A stretch of 64,000 nt of DNA from assembly GCA_009667805.1 (NCBI GenBank), contig CM019066.1, positions 1,426,001 through 1,490,000 of the forward strand, in the 5' to 3' direction. This DNA is from Leptobrachium leishanense. Taxonomy: Eukaryota; Chordata; Amphibia; Anura; Megophryidae. The position numbers and the translations under genes are program-made. This document shows positions 10,430-21,329 of this stretch, one piece after another. The notes under the pieces were generated by a model. The model worked only from the letters and a program-made list of their open reading frames with translations, had not been told where the DNA came from and searched no databases. Position 1 is the stretch's first letter, and each line of letters opens with the position of its first letter.

Positions 10430-11060
10430 GAACCGTGTCTGGTGTTTCTTTGTTAAAAAAATAATAAAAATAATTTAAAAGTAAAAAAAATAAAAAAAAA
10501 ATAATAATAATTAAGGGCAGGGTACTGAATTTACTCATCCTGGAGTCCAATCAATACTCATCAATTACTCACCTGGAGTACAAAACCGTTCTGTGTTTTG
10601 TTAGGGGAGATGATAAAAAGAAATATAAAAAGAGGACTCAAAGTAGAGGTGACACTGTCCCCTGGTCAGAAAATTTACCGACGAGACAACCTGAATTCAA
10701 CCATCAATGCATGATCTCTGACTCACACCAAGAATAAAAAAGAATGACTCACATTTGTCAATTATTTATTAAAGAGAGAACTATGTGCTGCTTGTGATCA
10801 CTTGACAAATAATCACACAAGCTTTACCTTGTAAATCCTTCCGCCCCAGCCAGGACAGAGCTGTAGAGCGCAGCGGTGCTGTTGATGCAGCAAATTGCTT
10901 CTGACATCATTCTGGATTGTCTCCAGAAACAGGTTTAGTCACCAGACTTGGCAAACTTAAAAGAAGAAAGCCCATTCGTCTCGCTGGTAACAAAATCATC
11001 TAATAACCCCCAGCGAAGCTGACCAGGCCTGCTCTGTTTTTATTCATATTCTACGTGCAT
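10430..11060. other. No gene; A-rich low-complexity patch
   Basis: An A-rich run with AATAATAAT lies at about 10,455-10,515. The rest shows no motif-bearing frame. Confidence 0.55.
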
Positions 11061-11061
11061 T

Positions 11062-11625
11062 ATTTATTTATTTATAAAGGATTTTACCAGGAAGGATACA
11101 TAGAAACATAGAAACATAGAAAAAATGTCGGCAGATAAGAACCTTTCAGCCCATCTAGTCTGCCCAATTACATGGATACTTTACCTGGATTTATCTTTTG
11201 TTTAGGATAGCCTTATGCCTATCCCATGCTTGCTTAAATTCAATTACTGTTTTGGCCTCTACCACTTCTACTGGAAGGCTGTTCCATGTATCCACCACCC
11301 TCTCAGTAAAATAATGCTTCCTGATGTTACTTTTAAACCTTTGCCCCTCTAATCTAAGACTATGTCCTCTTGTTTTGCTACTTTGTTTCCTTTTAAATAT
11401 ACTCCCTTCCTCTACCTTGTGGATTCCCTTTACGTATTTAAATGTTTCTATCATATCTCCTCTGTCTCGTCTTTTTTCCAAGCTGTACATGTTAAGATCA
11501 TTAACCCTTTCCTGGTAACTTTTCTCCTTCAAGCCGTACACCATTTTAGTAGCCCTTCTCTGAACTCTCTGAAATCTACATTGAGATTTCTCTCGTTTTC
11601 AAGTATGTCCTGGTCTCTGACTCAC
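11062..11625 (-). mobile_element. L2-like LINE 3' end (minus), split by a CR1-like insertion
   Basis: The two outer pieces, 11,062-11,100 and 11,577-11,625, are the reverse complement of the LINE tail at 52,465-52,527. They include TTTATAAAGGATTTTACCAG, AAGGATACA and then TTGAGATTTCTCTCGTTTTC. The intact tail at 52.5 kb shows that the two parts were once contiguous. Confidence 0.85.
11101..11576 (-). pseudogene. CR1-like LINE, 5'-truncated 3' fragment inserted in another LINE
   Basis: The minus strand encodes RRATKMVYGLKEKSYQERV, LEKRRDRGDMIETFKYVKG, KTRGHSLRLEGQRF and VVDTWNSLPVEVVEA. This is the conserved C-terminal block of CR1/L2-type LINE polymerases after the RT. It then ends in a 3' tail of repeated TTTCTATG (seen as ATAGAAACATAGAAAC on the + strand). 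The insertion is flanked by TACA on both sides (11,097-11,100 and 11,577-11,580), a short TSD. The fragment lacks RT and endonuclease domains and is inactive. Confidence 0.85.
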
Positions 11626-11639
11626 TAATTACTCATTAA

Positions 11640-11965
11640 TACTTCATTTTCATATACATTTTTTTTCTTCCATCCAGAAATGAGAGCGACACGTAAAAAC
11701 CAACACATTATTAACGAAAGCGAAGAAAATGGGAAATTGCGATTTTTTACAAAAAACATTTTTTATGACTTTTTTTAGGGACTGTCACGCTGCATAAGGG
11801 AAGATTTACAACCTCATGCCCGTGGGCACCATTGCATGCAAATTGCAGGAGATGTGCAGACGATGTCAGAGCAGGATCTAGATATTCGAATGAATTTAAT
11901 TGTATTTTCATGTAGTAATTGTCCCAAATATACTGAATCTATTAACACCTGCATCATAATTCTCT
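11640..11965. other. No recognisable feature
   Basis: AT-rich sequence without motifs or terminal repeats. Confidence 0.5.
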
Positions 11966-11969
11966 TTAA

Positions 11970-12274
11970 AGGGATACTCTATTAAAAATCTATTAAATCC
12001 ATTAATGATAGAGCCTCTTTTTTGCCCTTATATATTTGGGCAGAGACAGCTGACAGACCAATTTTTTTTAGGCGATTTTACTCACCTTTGTCCCGAGTCG
12101 GCACTCAGCTCCTCCTCTTCAGCTCGGGGACTTCCGAATCTGGAAGTCCCTGAAGGTTTACTACACAAAGGAATCGCACTTTGGGCGCCGCTACGAGACT
12201 TACGCACGTTAACTCTGTACGTTCCGTGGCGCCTACACGCAGATCAATGGATCTCGGCGCATGCACGTGTTCCT
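11970..12274. mobile_element. T2/Kolobok-like MITE with TTAA TSD
   Basis: AGGGATACTCTATTA at the left and GTGTTCCT at the right are flanked on both sides by TTAA (11,966-11,969 and 12,275-12,278). TTAA TSDs with AGGGA ends match the T2 family known from Xenopus. This 305-bp copy is non-coding and less GC-rich than the one at 22,900. Confidence 0.75.
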
Positions 12275-12279
12275 TTAAA

Positions 12280-13143
12280 TCTTACAAGAACTTATTTTTT
12301 AACATATTTATTTGAATAGCCAACAGTTTATGCTTGTTTTCTGTTGCCATTTCTCTCTGTACAATGATGTCAAGCCCACTCTCCTCCTCAACGCTGAACA
12401 AAGTGGCAGATATTCCCTCCACCCTGCTTGTAAACCGGCAAGATATGATATGACGTTGCAATGGAGGCAAAAAGAACAGGAAAAAAACTAAATATAGCCA
12501 CCAGATGCTGTATTGCCTTTTTGGTGCTAGTCGACAGGTTCCTGAAGAATAGGCTCAGCTCAATAGATTTCATGTCAACTGCTAAATCACTTCTCCTACC
12601 AGGCTGGATTTATTAAGGATTTCTTTAAATGATCACAATTAATGGTAGTAGTGATCACTGTGCTTTGACAAAGTGTGTATCCATGTGCTTATGTGGTAAG
12701 ACCTGGGTGATACAGATCATTATCATCCACTGAGTAACATAAATTGCAGACATATAACATGTCCCATACCTGCAGCAATACCTGATGGTCCTCCAGGAGG
12801 TCAAGGGCTGCTCCACCTGTACACATCAACCACTGCTGCTCCTTCTTCTGAGTCCCTCTCTACTACATAGTGTAAGTGTGTTAGATATTTCATCTCTTAG
12901 TATGTTACGTAGGATGTACCATATGGAGGAGAGAATAGAGATGAATTTGGCTGGTAACACTAACAAAGGGCTTCTCGTTATGCATGACCAACAGGCGAAC
13001 ATGGAACTAGAGTAGCGGTGTGGTCAAAGTTTTACAAACCTTAGTCATTGCCTGCAACGTGTGCATCCTCTTACATAGCACGTGGGTCCTCCAGAATGCA
13101 CATTACCCGTACTTTCTGATGTTCGCCTGGACCTTCCTTTGTC
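12280..13143. other. No recognisable feature
   Basis: Scattered short frames only. No tandem array, TIR pair or conserved motif was found. Confidence 0.55.
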
Positions 13144-13151
13144 CTAATCAC

Positions 13152-13666
13152 CAGGGCCGGCCCAAGACATTGTGCTGCCTGAAGCGGAGGATGAAATGCT
13201 ACCCCCCCAAAAACCAACAAAAAAAATATGCAGTGTGTATGAGCGTATCACAGTGCGCCACACTGAATTTGACATACCCAGCAGAGCCCAGAATGTGACA
13301 TACCCAGCAGAGCCCAGAATGTGACATACCCAGCAGAGCCCAGAAACTCACATACCCAGCAGCAGGGCCCGGCAGGAACTGGAGGACCAAGGTGAGGATG
13401 AGTCAGTGCCTGGCGTGCATGAGGATCTTTATCCTGCGCTGGCCGTGTGGACTGGGCGCATGCGTGTGGGTCAGGGTAGGCACGGTCAGCGGCGGCACTT
13501 GTGGCGATGAGGGCCATGATGCCCCGGCAGCATTAGATGCCGCCACGGCGCAACAAAAAATAGTGTACTGCAGCGGCCGCGGCCTCAGCGCCGCAAATTT
13601 GTCGATGTCAAATTTCCACCGCCTGGAGCAAGTGTTCCACACTGCTCCATGGTCGGGCCGGCCCTG
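13152..13666. mobile_element. hAT non-autonomous element, 515 bp
   Basis: TIRs CAGGGCCGGCCCAAGAC and GTCGGGCCGGCCCTG are flanked by CTAATCAC and CTACTCAC, an 8-bp TSD with one mismatch. The interior carries a short tandem array (13,262-13,372) and the block TGTATGAGCGTATCACAG, which is shared with the hAT at 19,094. GC content rises toward the right end. Confidence 0.85.
13262..13372. repeat. 27-bp tandem repeat inside a hAT
   Basis: Four units of TGACATACCCAGCAGAGCCC plus AGAATG or a variant occur in the left half of the hAT element. Confidence 0.85.
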
Positions 13667-13805
13667 CTACTCACAGTTGTGCCTTCAGCGTTTGTGCTGT
13701 GCTTTACGGACTGATACCAGGTTGCTGACCTCCTGCCTGTTTATTTCTATTATGATTTTTGGATTCGATTCTGTGCTTCGTTACTGGATACTACCAATTG
13801 GGAAA

Positions 13806-14030
13806 CGTGAAGAAGATGCACTCCAGGGTTTCACAACATAAAATATAACTTTTATTGACACAATTACGATAAAGATCAACATTTTCGACCCCCATGTGGG
13901 CTCTTATCAAGATTTCTCAATTCCAAAAAAGGCCCACATGGGGCCGAAATGGCATTCCCAATTTTAATTGTGTTAATAAAAGTTCTATTTTATGTTTTGA
14001 GTTCCCTGGGGTACATCTTCTTCAAGTTTG
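13806..14030. mobile_element. Foldback element with ~55-bp inverted repeat ends
   Basis: GAAGAAGATGCACTCCAGGG with AACATAAAATATAACTTTTA at the left pairs with AATAAAAGTTCTATTTTATG and ACATCTTCTTCAAG at the right. Inner segments GCCCACATGGGG and CCCATGTGGGC also pair. No clear TSD was found. Confidence 0.65.
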
Positions 14031-14212
14031 ATTTTTACGGGCTGAACTCTGGATAAACCTAGATTTACAGGGTAAAAGTGACATTACCCAGGCAGCTTTG
14101 GGTACCCTATATGCCATACTGCTTAAGGAAGGCACAGGCGAAGTGCCGAAACGCATTCAGTAACCCCCCCCCCCATTCATCTAAATTTACTTTGCCAATT
14201 TTACTTTGTTAT

Positions 14213-14370
14213 TATTTATTATTATTCTTTATTTATAAAGCGCCAGCATATTCCGCAGCGCTGTACAATAGGCACAGTATAAACAGGGTTACAATACATT
14301 GAACAACATTTGACAAACAGTACAGGAGGAGATGAGGGCCCTATTCCCGTAGGAACTCACAATCTAGGAG
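14213..14370 (-). repeat. Family D repeat, minus
   Basis: TTATTTATAAAGCGCCAGCAT, then CCGCAGCGCTGTACAATAG, ending GAACTCACAATCTAGGAG. It is the same family as 3,885-4,020. Confidence 0.7.
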
Positions 14371-15300
14371 TGAATAAGGGAATACTTTGTGAATAATCGG
14401 TGAGTTGAACTGAAAGCTGAAATTTACTCTGATTATACGTACTGTGTTACGCTATGGGAGCGCTGTCTCTTTACATGTATTTTATTTGAGGATAATTGGA
14501 AGACTCAAGAAAAGGGGGAAACGCCACCCTGTATTTGGCGTGAGGCACTCCAACCTAGAGCCGGGACCAATTAGGCTCTATAATTTATACATAATGAAAT
14601 TCGCCAACTGAGGAGAGGAATCACAACGTTGAGACATTTCACTTTAAAGTGTGACTTACATGCTGTACGGTGACCAGCGACCGCGGACATGGTTTTATTT
14701 ACATTTTGGAATTTTGCACTTTTGCACGTGCACTTTTTGTGGCCTTAGGACGTTTAGAGACGAATATCTAACCCAATAAGAGGACATTTTTAGGACTTTC
14801 TGTAGATGTCACATCAACACCTTTTGTGTATGCACTTTACAAATAGGAAGCATTTATGAGCACATGCACTTTATGTGCATTTGCACATGTGGTTTATCGT
14901 ACACCTTGTATTATAAGAACAGATTTATACGCATGATATAAGAATATATCACTGTTGTTTTTGGTACATGGTTGCGAATTTGCACAAAATTTGTCATTTG
15001 CACTATTGTTAGGGAATCATCGATCCACTGAAGTGTATTTCTCTCTCACCAAGTGATCAATATATTTGATGTCGATCTATACTAGACTTTCAGCATTAAC
15101 AGCCGTTTAGAATTACTTATCCAGATTCTTCCATATTAGGAAGTACTCACTGCGCCACTAGGACCCCCACCAAGTTTTATATAGCTTTGGGTAAAAGTCT
15201 CAGAAAACACATTATCCAAATGGTGTTTGGGGAGATGTGGGTTTACCCGGGTAATGCCCGATGGAAATCCAGATACATCTGAGATTACCCTTGTAAAGCT
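14371..15300. other. No gene recognised
   Basis: The stretch includes GGGGGAAACGCCACCC and upstream GTGCCGAAACGCATTC, a phrase style (GCCGAAACG) that recurs in frog repeats. I could not define element borders. No coding motif was found. Confidence 0.45.
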
Positions 15301-15430
15301 CTTAGATTGTAAACTCTCGAGCAGGGTCCTCCCTCCTTCTGTTCCGTATGTATATGTGTTATTCTGTCTCTCCCATTGTACAGCACTAAGGAATTTGTTG
15401 GCGCTTTATAAATACTTGTAACTGTAAAGC
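15301..15430 (+). repeat. Family D repeat, 3' part, plus
   Basis: TTAGATTGTAAACTCTCGAG, ATTGTACAGCACTAAGGAAT and GGCGCTTTATAAATAC match the copies at 10,050 and 62,100. Confidence 0.75.
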
Positions 15431-15534
15431 CTTATGTTTGATTTCTTATCCACAGCTACCTGTGTAATGTCAGTTTTACCCAGGCAATCCTGAGTTTATC
15501 CGAATTTCAGACTTTACAAATTTTATATATATTG

Positions 15535-16487
15535 GTTTAGTCTTTTCTTTCAGGTCGTCATGATCTTATCGCTGTTGTTTTATGGGCCCCAAAGATCGCC
15601 CATATGTTTATTTTCTCATTTTGACCACACCATTTCACTCTCACTTTTTATGACATCTAACCCCCCCACCCATATGACCATTAAAGTCTTAGGGCCCTAT
15701 TACATTCTTCACGCAAAAAAGCACGCGCAACACGTGAATTTTTGCGAGAAGCGTTAAACATTAACGCGGGTAAATCAACGCTGGTATTACAATCCTCGTG
15801 TATTTTTTCATCCGTCAAAAAATAACGCACGTAAAACGGACGCAGAAATCAGTGTGCGGACTGTTTTTTTCACGCGTTTCAGCCAATCGGAATTAAGAAC
15901 CACAATTGTCTCACGTTAAGTTTTTGCGCCTGTCAAAGTCAATCTGCGCATATATGCTGCAGCAATAAAAAAAAACACGCACAACTTCTCCATTTTATTG
16001 GTTTGGGTATGAGTAGAATGTGTAACTATACTTTGCTGTGTATTTTTTTTTGGGCTGGTGTATTTGGTTTCGGCCAGGTTGATAGAATTTGTCATTAACA
16101 CCAGCTTTTAGGAGTTGCTAAAATTATGAGCGCAAAGGCTGTGCGTTACAAACTGCGCATAGATTGTAATACCATCCGCGTACCAGCGCACAAACGCATT
16201 TGCGCTCACAATGTTAAGTAAAGGACGCGCGACGTACAGTAAACTCACGCAGGTTCACCTGCGGTAGACGTATACACGTGTTTGTTGCGCTGACATTGTA
16301 ATACGACGTTCAGCGCAAAGGGTTTTGCCTCTCGCGTTAATGCGTTTTTTGCGCGGGCGCAAACGTTTGTGCGAATATTGTAATAGGGCCCTTAATGTTC
16401 AATTCTAGGATAGTGATCAGTAAAGCGTCCAGACCTGAAGAAGAGAGTTATATTCCCGAAAGCTTGTCTTTTAAATGTAATGTTAGT
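15535..16487 (+). mobile_element. Penelope-like 3' tail interrupted by a Harbinger-like element
   Basis: Segments 15,535-15,691 and 16,392-16,487 align with the Penelope tail at 2,455-2,720. Shared sequence includes ATGATCTTATCGCTGTTG, CATCTAACCCCCCC, TGATCAGTAA and CGAAAGCTTGTCTTTTAAAT. The 700-bp insertion between them begins and ends exactly at TTA. Confidence 0.8.
15692..16391. mobile_element. Family E Harbinger-like element, 700 bp, TTA TSD
   Basis: GGGCCCTATTACATTCTTC at the left and GAATATTGTAATAGGGCCC at the right are flanked on both sides by TTA (15,689-15,691 and 16,392-16,394). A 3-bp TWA duplication is the PIF/Harbinger pattern. The element is CpG-rich near both ends, with TTAACGCGGGTAAATCAACG and its near-complement. 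It lacks any transposase frame. A shorter sibling is at 23,902. Confidence 0.85.
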
Positions 16488-17029
16488 TAGAGAGAGAGAG
16501 AAAGCTGCCATAACTGTGTTTTAAAGCAGAGAGGAAACAGTCGACAGAAGATTGAATGATGAGGGAGTAACGGAAGTGACAGACCGCGGCGGATTAAATG
16601 TGAAACCATAGGTCTGCATGCCTTTACAATGCCTATCCTATGTGCTCTTGCTTTGCATTACTTTGCACACTTCTGGCACATGTCTTATCGTTTTATCTGC
16701 TTCTTTTACATATTGGTAAAAGCATTTTTACTAGTATTGTGAAGTTCAATATATCATTTTAACTTCCTTCCCCCACCCTTATTTTATTTATTTTTACCTC
16801 CTTCCTGGTCTTATGTAATGCTCTAAAAATAAGTGGCTTTTGGATTTTCCTCACCTTTCTTATTGATCTCTGTCCGTGTAAAAATAGAGTCTTAAAAAAA
16901 TATATTGTTTTCATTAAATTGCTCCTTTTTCTGCTCCCCGCGTGCTCAGTATTATTCAATGGCATTGATACAATATAAAGGTCTTTCTTGGAGGTAGCCC
17001 AGAGTGCCGCTGTTTGCTATTGATAAAGT
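16488..17029. other. No recognisable feature apart from a short GA run
   Basis: (GA)n at about 16,487-16,502 follows the Penelope tail. The rest is unremarkable. Confidence 0.5.
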
Positions 17030-17210
17030 CAGGTCTATTCAAAGAATGGTGAACTCAAGAGAATTAACAGGAGAAGTGAAAATTCTAGGTCAAAACAGCC
17101 ATACCAGAAAAATTCTCCCATTTATCTCACTTTCCAAATCGGCTATTTGGTCTAGATTGTTCTCTTTTACTGCCAGTTCTCCTGGTTCTCACCTTTCTCT
17201 GAATAACCCT
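17030..17210 (+). mobile_element. Family A MITE
   Basis: CAGGTCTATTCAAAGAATGG to CTGAATAACCCT with the family interior CTAGGTCAAAACAGCC. It is more diverged at the left TIR. Confidence 0.8.
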
Positions 17211-17217
17211 AATAAAG

Positions 17218-17718
17218 TAGCGTATTTTTCGCTCCATAAGACGCACTTTTCTCCCCCCAAAAAGTGGGGGGAAAAGTGGGTGCGTCTTATGGAGCGAATA
17301 CCCCATGATATGCCTCAGCTCACCTGCTGCCGCCGCCGCGTTCGGCTCCCTCTGAGGGTGCGTCCGGCGGCAAGGAGCTTGGGCACTCGCCTGGGGGAGC
17401 CACGTGACCGCGATTTCGCGAGATCGCGGTCACGTGGCTCCCCCAGGCGAGTGCCAAGATTCCTGCCGCCGGACGCACGCTCAGAGGGAGCCGAACGCGG
17501 CGGCGGCAGGTGAGCTGAGGCATACCCATGAGCGAGCTGGGGCATATCCATGAGCTGGGGGACAGTATCCATGAGCTGGGGCAAAATCCATGAGAGGAGC
17601 TGGGGCAATATCCATTATTACACTATTTGATTCAGAATATTTATTTTCCTGTTTTCCTCCTCTAAAAACTAGGTGCGTCTTATGGTCAGGTGCGTCTTAT
17701 GGAGCGAAAAATACGGTA
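17218..17718. mobile_element. TIR element with a CpG palindrome and tandem units
   Basis: The TIRs read CGTATTTTTCGCTCCATAAG at the left and, at the right, its complement ending AATACGGTA. Both ends have TA at the border. The centre (about 17,311-17,520) is a near-perfect palindrome with ~100-bp arms around GATTTCGCGAGATCGCG. Right of it lie four units of GAGCTGGGGCATATCCAT, which resemble the large 22-bp satellite at 32,450. A second TIR-like GTGCGTCTTATGG sits at 17,672. The class is uncertain. Confidence 0.65.
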
Positions 17719-17719
17719 T

Positions 17720-18635
17720 ATCTACAAGCACACACCAGCAGTTATCTGTGTATACTACACAATGCAATTAGTCAGCAATGTTCTGAAATATGGAGAAATC
17801 AGCAGTAACAATTCATTGGTTTCCATGGTGATTGCTCCATTTTTCTTTGCTCAGTCAAGCCACAGATACACACCTCCTTGTGCTTGCACTTTACACTCCA
17901 CATGGTCTACCTGTTCGATCGTCATTACAAGAAGCGTGTGACATCCCATAACAGTATCAATTATGCGAAAGGTTTCATTTCAGTAAAATGTGATGGACGT
18001 TTCATCCTCCCGTGCATGGCGTTGATTAATGCTGTAGCCTTGGAAATGAAGGATCATTCTAATAAGCTTTCCTGAATCTTACGTAGGTGGGAGGCAGTGA
18101 ATGGAATTACTTTGTCAAAATAAACACCAATTTACGTTGGTCTAATGTTGTGTTGTCAAGTGACTGAAGAAGGGACAAAAGAAGAGACTGCGCTGTCTGT
18201 GGCAATGGAAGTCAGAGAGGATATGCAAAGTCATTAAGTGTCCCTGCCCACTGAAAATGATTTTCCGTAAAGCATTAAAAAAAAAAAAAAGTGATAAATT
18301 CAGATTATATTTCCCCGTAATCCAGCTATGCTATGTTTAGGAGGAATGACCCATTGTGTTTCAGCTTGGAAGCGGCCATCTTGGAATTACATCACAATAC
18401 TCAAACCCTCAGTGACAGTACCTGAAATAAATTAATAAGAAGGAAGCGTTCATGTTATCAGCTTTTTCGTGACTACAAAGAAAAGTCCCACTGAAAGTGA
18501 CCTTGTGGTTGTTTTTATTATACTACTCTCCTGCTACCTCGTTATGTTGATATTGTCATTCTCCGGCCTCTCTCGTCATGTCGGGATCCATTCACAAAGA
18601 GCACACACAGCTCTAGAAATCCGACATATTGTATT
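17720..18635. other. No recognisable feature
   Basis: No motif-bearing frame, no repeats apart from an A run near 18,275-18,290. Confidence 0.5.
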
Positions 18636-18643
18636 GTGTAGAT

Positions 18644-18827
18644 CAGTGGTTCCCAACCGCAGTCCTCAAATACCCCTTACAAGCCAGGGTTTCCAGATAT
18701 CTGAAGCACGGCACAGGGGATATGATTTGCTGCTCAGTGATTGCAGGATTCAGTCTACATTTCCTCAAGGTAGTCCTTAAAACCTGGCCTGTTGGGGGTA
18801 CTTGAGGAACACAGTTGGGAATCACTG
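18644..18827. mobile_element. Family F hAT MITE, 184 bp, perfect 8-bp TSD
   Basis: CAGTGGTTCCCAACCGCAGT and GTTGGGAATCACTG are TIRs. GTGTAGAT flanks the element on both sides (18,636-18,643 and 18,828-18,835). The interior carries TGATTTGCTGCTCAGTGATT. Other copies lie at 25,325, 58,929 and 60,043. Confidence 0.9.
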
Positions 18828-19093
18828 GTGTAGATGTCTTAGTCAAACAGTGTAATTGTTGGTTCTGTCAGTCTTTAGTCAGTTGACATCCATGCTATGT
18901 TCCATCAGCTATGCTTTTATGCAATGGTAGGCATCAAACACAGTAGGTACCTATGGGTGACCACATGGTCTATCTCAGAAGTATTAACTGAAGGTGGAGC
19001 TTAACAAAGAGAATATGTTACTCAGCAGGGGTAGCTTCAGCTTTATTTTAAGCATATACTGTATTTATTACCTCTCTGCCAGGGCTCTATTAG

Positions 19094-19915
19094 CAGGGCA
19101 GCCATCAGGAAATATGGGTCTCCTTACTGAACCTCACGATGGCCCCCTGTAAACTTCCTCAACCTTTAACAGGTCTTCGCCCCCTTCCAAAACAAAAAAA
19201 GGACATAACACAGTTCCACAGCAATAAAACTCACAGTAATGTGTGGTGTGTATGAGCGTATCACAGAGCTCTGCAGTAATAAAACTCTCAGAAATGTGCT
19301 GCCTGTATGATGGCCTTTGGGCTTGGCTGGGCCCTGTGGCTGGCCTGGGCCCTGGGGTTTGGCTGGGCCCTGGGTCTTGGCTGGACCTTGGGGTCTGGCT
19401 GGGCCTTGGGGTCTGGCTGGGCCCTGGCTAGGCCCTGGGGTCTGGCTGGGCCCTGCCTGGGTCTTGGGGTCTGGCTGGGCCCTGGCTGAGCTCTGGGGTC
19501 TGGCTGGGACATGGCTGGGCCCTTGGGTCTGGCTGGGTCTTGGCTGGGCCCTGGTTTGGCTAACCGCTCTGCCGTCTTTTGTCCTGGACCTCTGCTCCTC
19601 TTCGTTCTTCCTCTACTTCTTCTCTCTCCTCTTCTTCTCTCTGCTCTTCTATTCTTCTTTTCTTCCCCTACTGCTCCCTCCGTTGCAGCTACTCGTGTGT
19701 GATGCATGCATCACACACGACTGGAGGGGGTGGCGCCAAAGCAGCGTGCTTGGGAGGCACACGCACGCTACTTCGCCCGCCCAGCCAGTCACCTAGGTGA
19801 CTAAGTAGTAGAGCTCCGGATTCGGACTCATGGAGTCTGATACCGAAGCTGAAAAAGGGTGTCGCCCCAGACCCCTTACGGCAGCATGGGGTGTAATGCC
19901 CTGATGGCGGCCCTG
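19094..19915. mobile_element. hAT non-autonomous element, 822 bp, carrying a G/C-rich array
   Basis: CAGGGCAGCCATCAGG and CCTGATGGCGGCCCTG are TIRs. TCTATTAG and TCTATTAA flank them (8-bp TSD, one mismatch). It encodes only array-derived frames. Confidence 0.85.
19311..19562. repeat. ~18-bp minisatellite CTGGCTGGGCCYTGGGGT inside a hAT
   Basis: About 13 imperfect units with the shared core GGCTGGGCC create long spurious frames on both strands. Confidence 0.85.
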
Positions 19916-19924
19916 TCTATTAAG

Positions 19925-21002
19925 ATTGGTACATCCAAAAAAGGCCTAAACCTTGGGTGATAAGAGGGATCGGACGGCGTAATCTATGGGAGGTAAGAGG
20001 GTTAGGACACAGGCGGCAAGGCACAATCTATGGGCAGGGCCGGTGCTAGACTATTTTATGCCCTAGGCAAGACCAACTACTTGCGCTTCCCCCAGAATAA
20101 ATTGTTAGCTGTTGAAATGCAGACACACACACACTCACACACACACACACACACACACACTGTGGGCTGGGGGGTGCAGACATACTGTGCACGGACACAC
20201 ACACACACCAGAGGGGCCCATACTGTGCACGGGGGCGCACATGGTCGTTCGGTGCCCATCTTACACCTCAGCTGGTCGGGTCCGGGATCAGTCTGTGCCT
20301 CTTTCTTCTTTCCCTTGCCCTCTTTGCCTCTCTCTTTCTTCTATGCCTCTTTCCTTCGCCTTTTCTTTCATCTGCCTCTCTTTCCTCTGCCTCTTTCTTT
20401 TTTTTAACTGCCTCTTTTGCCTCTGCTACTCTGCCTCTTTTTTCTTTCTTTCTCTCTTTCTTTTGTGTCATTCTTTCTTCTGTGCCTTTCTTGCTTTCTT
20501 CAATGCCTCTTTCTTCTGTGCCTTTCTTTCTTTCGTGCTTTTCTTCTATGCCTTTTTTCACTTTCTTCTGCCTCTTTTTCTCTTTCATCTGCCTTTGGAA
20601 ATGCCCGCAAGTCATCTGGTGGCACCTGCGCATCACCATAAGACGTCCACCACCTTCTGCGCCACTAAAGGGGTTCCGCGAGCCAACAATGTCAGCTTTG
20701 AGAGCTGCCGTTGCCGGCTAAACAAGCTACACAATGAGGAACGGGTACAATAATGGAACCTGGGTTGGGGCCGGCTGTGCCCCTAGGTGGCAGTGCGCCC
20801 TAGGCGGTTGCCTAGCTTGCCTAGTGAAAGCACCGGCCCTGTCTATGGGAGCTAAGACAGATAGGACACAGGCACAAGCTATGGGTGGTAAGAGGGATAG
20901 GTGGACACAGGCACAATCTATGGGTGGTAAGAGGGATGGGAGTACACAGGCACAATCTATGGGTGGTAAGAGGGATTGGAGGACACAGGCACATTTGGGG
21001 TA
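19925..21002. repeat. ~39-bp minisatellite split by a hAT
   Basis: Units of GGTGGTAAGAGGGATAGG followed by ACACAGGCACAATCTATG occur at 19,950-20,034 and 20,850-21,002. The hAT at 20,035-20,841 duplicated the array octamer TCTATGGG on insertion. Confidence 0.85.
20035..20841. mobile_element. hAT non-autonomous element, 807 bp, perfect TCTATGGG TSD
   Basis: CAGGGCCGGTGCTAGAC and GAAAGCACCGGCCCTG are TIRs, with TCTATGGG at 20,027-20,034 and 20,842-20,849. It contains a (CA)n tract (20,121-20,160) and a CT-rich run with TTTCTTCTGCCTC units (about 20,290-20,590). The part 20,595-20,760 is shared, inverted, with 37,740-37,870. Confidence 0.9.
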
Positions 21003-21329
21003 AGAGTTATAAATCCGAACACAATAGGGATGATAGGGATAAGATAAAGGTACAATGGTGTAATGCCCCGAGACGCCAGCGCCGCAGGAAACCTAAAAGC
21101 AAGCCAGTTTCCTGTAAGGAGACTGGTAATTCCTCTACAACCAGGCTGATCCAGCAACCAGGTGCTGGCTAATGCACCCTTATTCCCCTCTACAAAAAGG
21201 AACCACTCCCAAGGTCCAATGCTTCTGCATTACCTTGGTAAACACCAAGCTGACAGGGAGCTACCTCCTGTTCCTGCCTAAGAACATTAATCTATTTTGT
21301 TTCCTCCAGCATTTCTTGCCCGCTGTGCC

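Noticed and set aside
11191..11544. A 117-codon minus-strand host gene
   Set aside because: It is the C-terminal block of a CR1-like LINE, repeated at 53.5-54.3 kb.
19288..19796. Gly/Trp-rich or Pro-rich frames of ~140-160 codons
   Set aside because: They are produced by the GGCTGGGCC array inside a hAT element.
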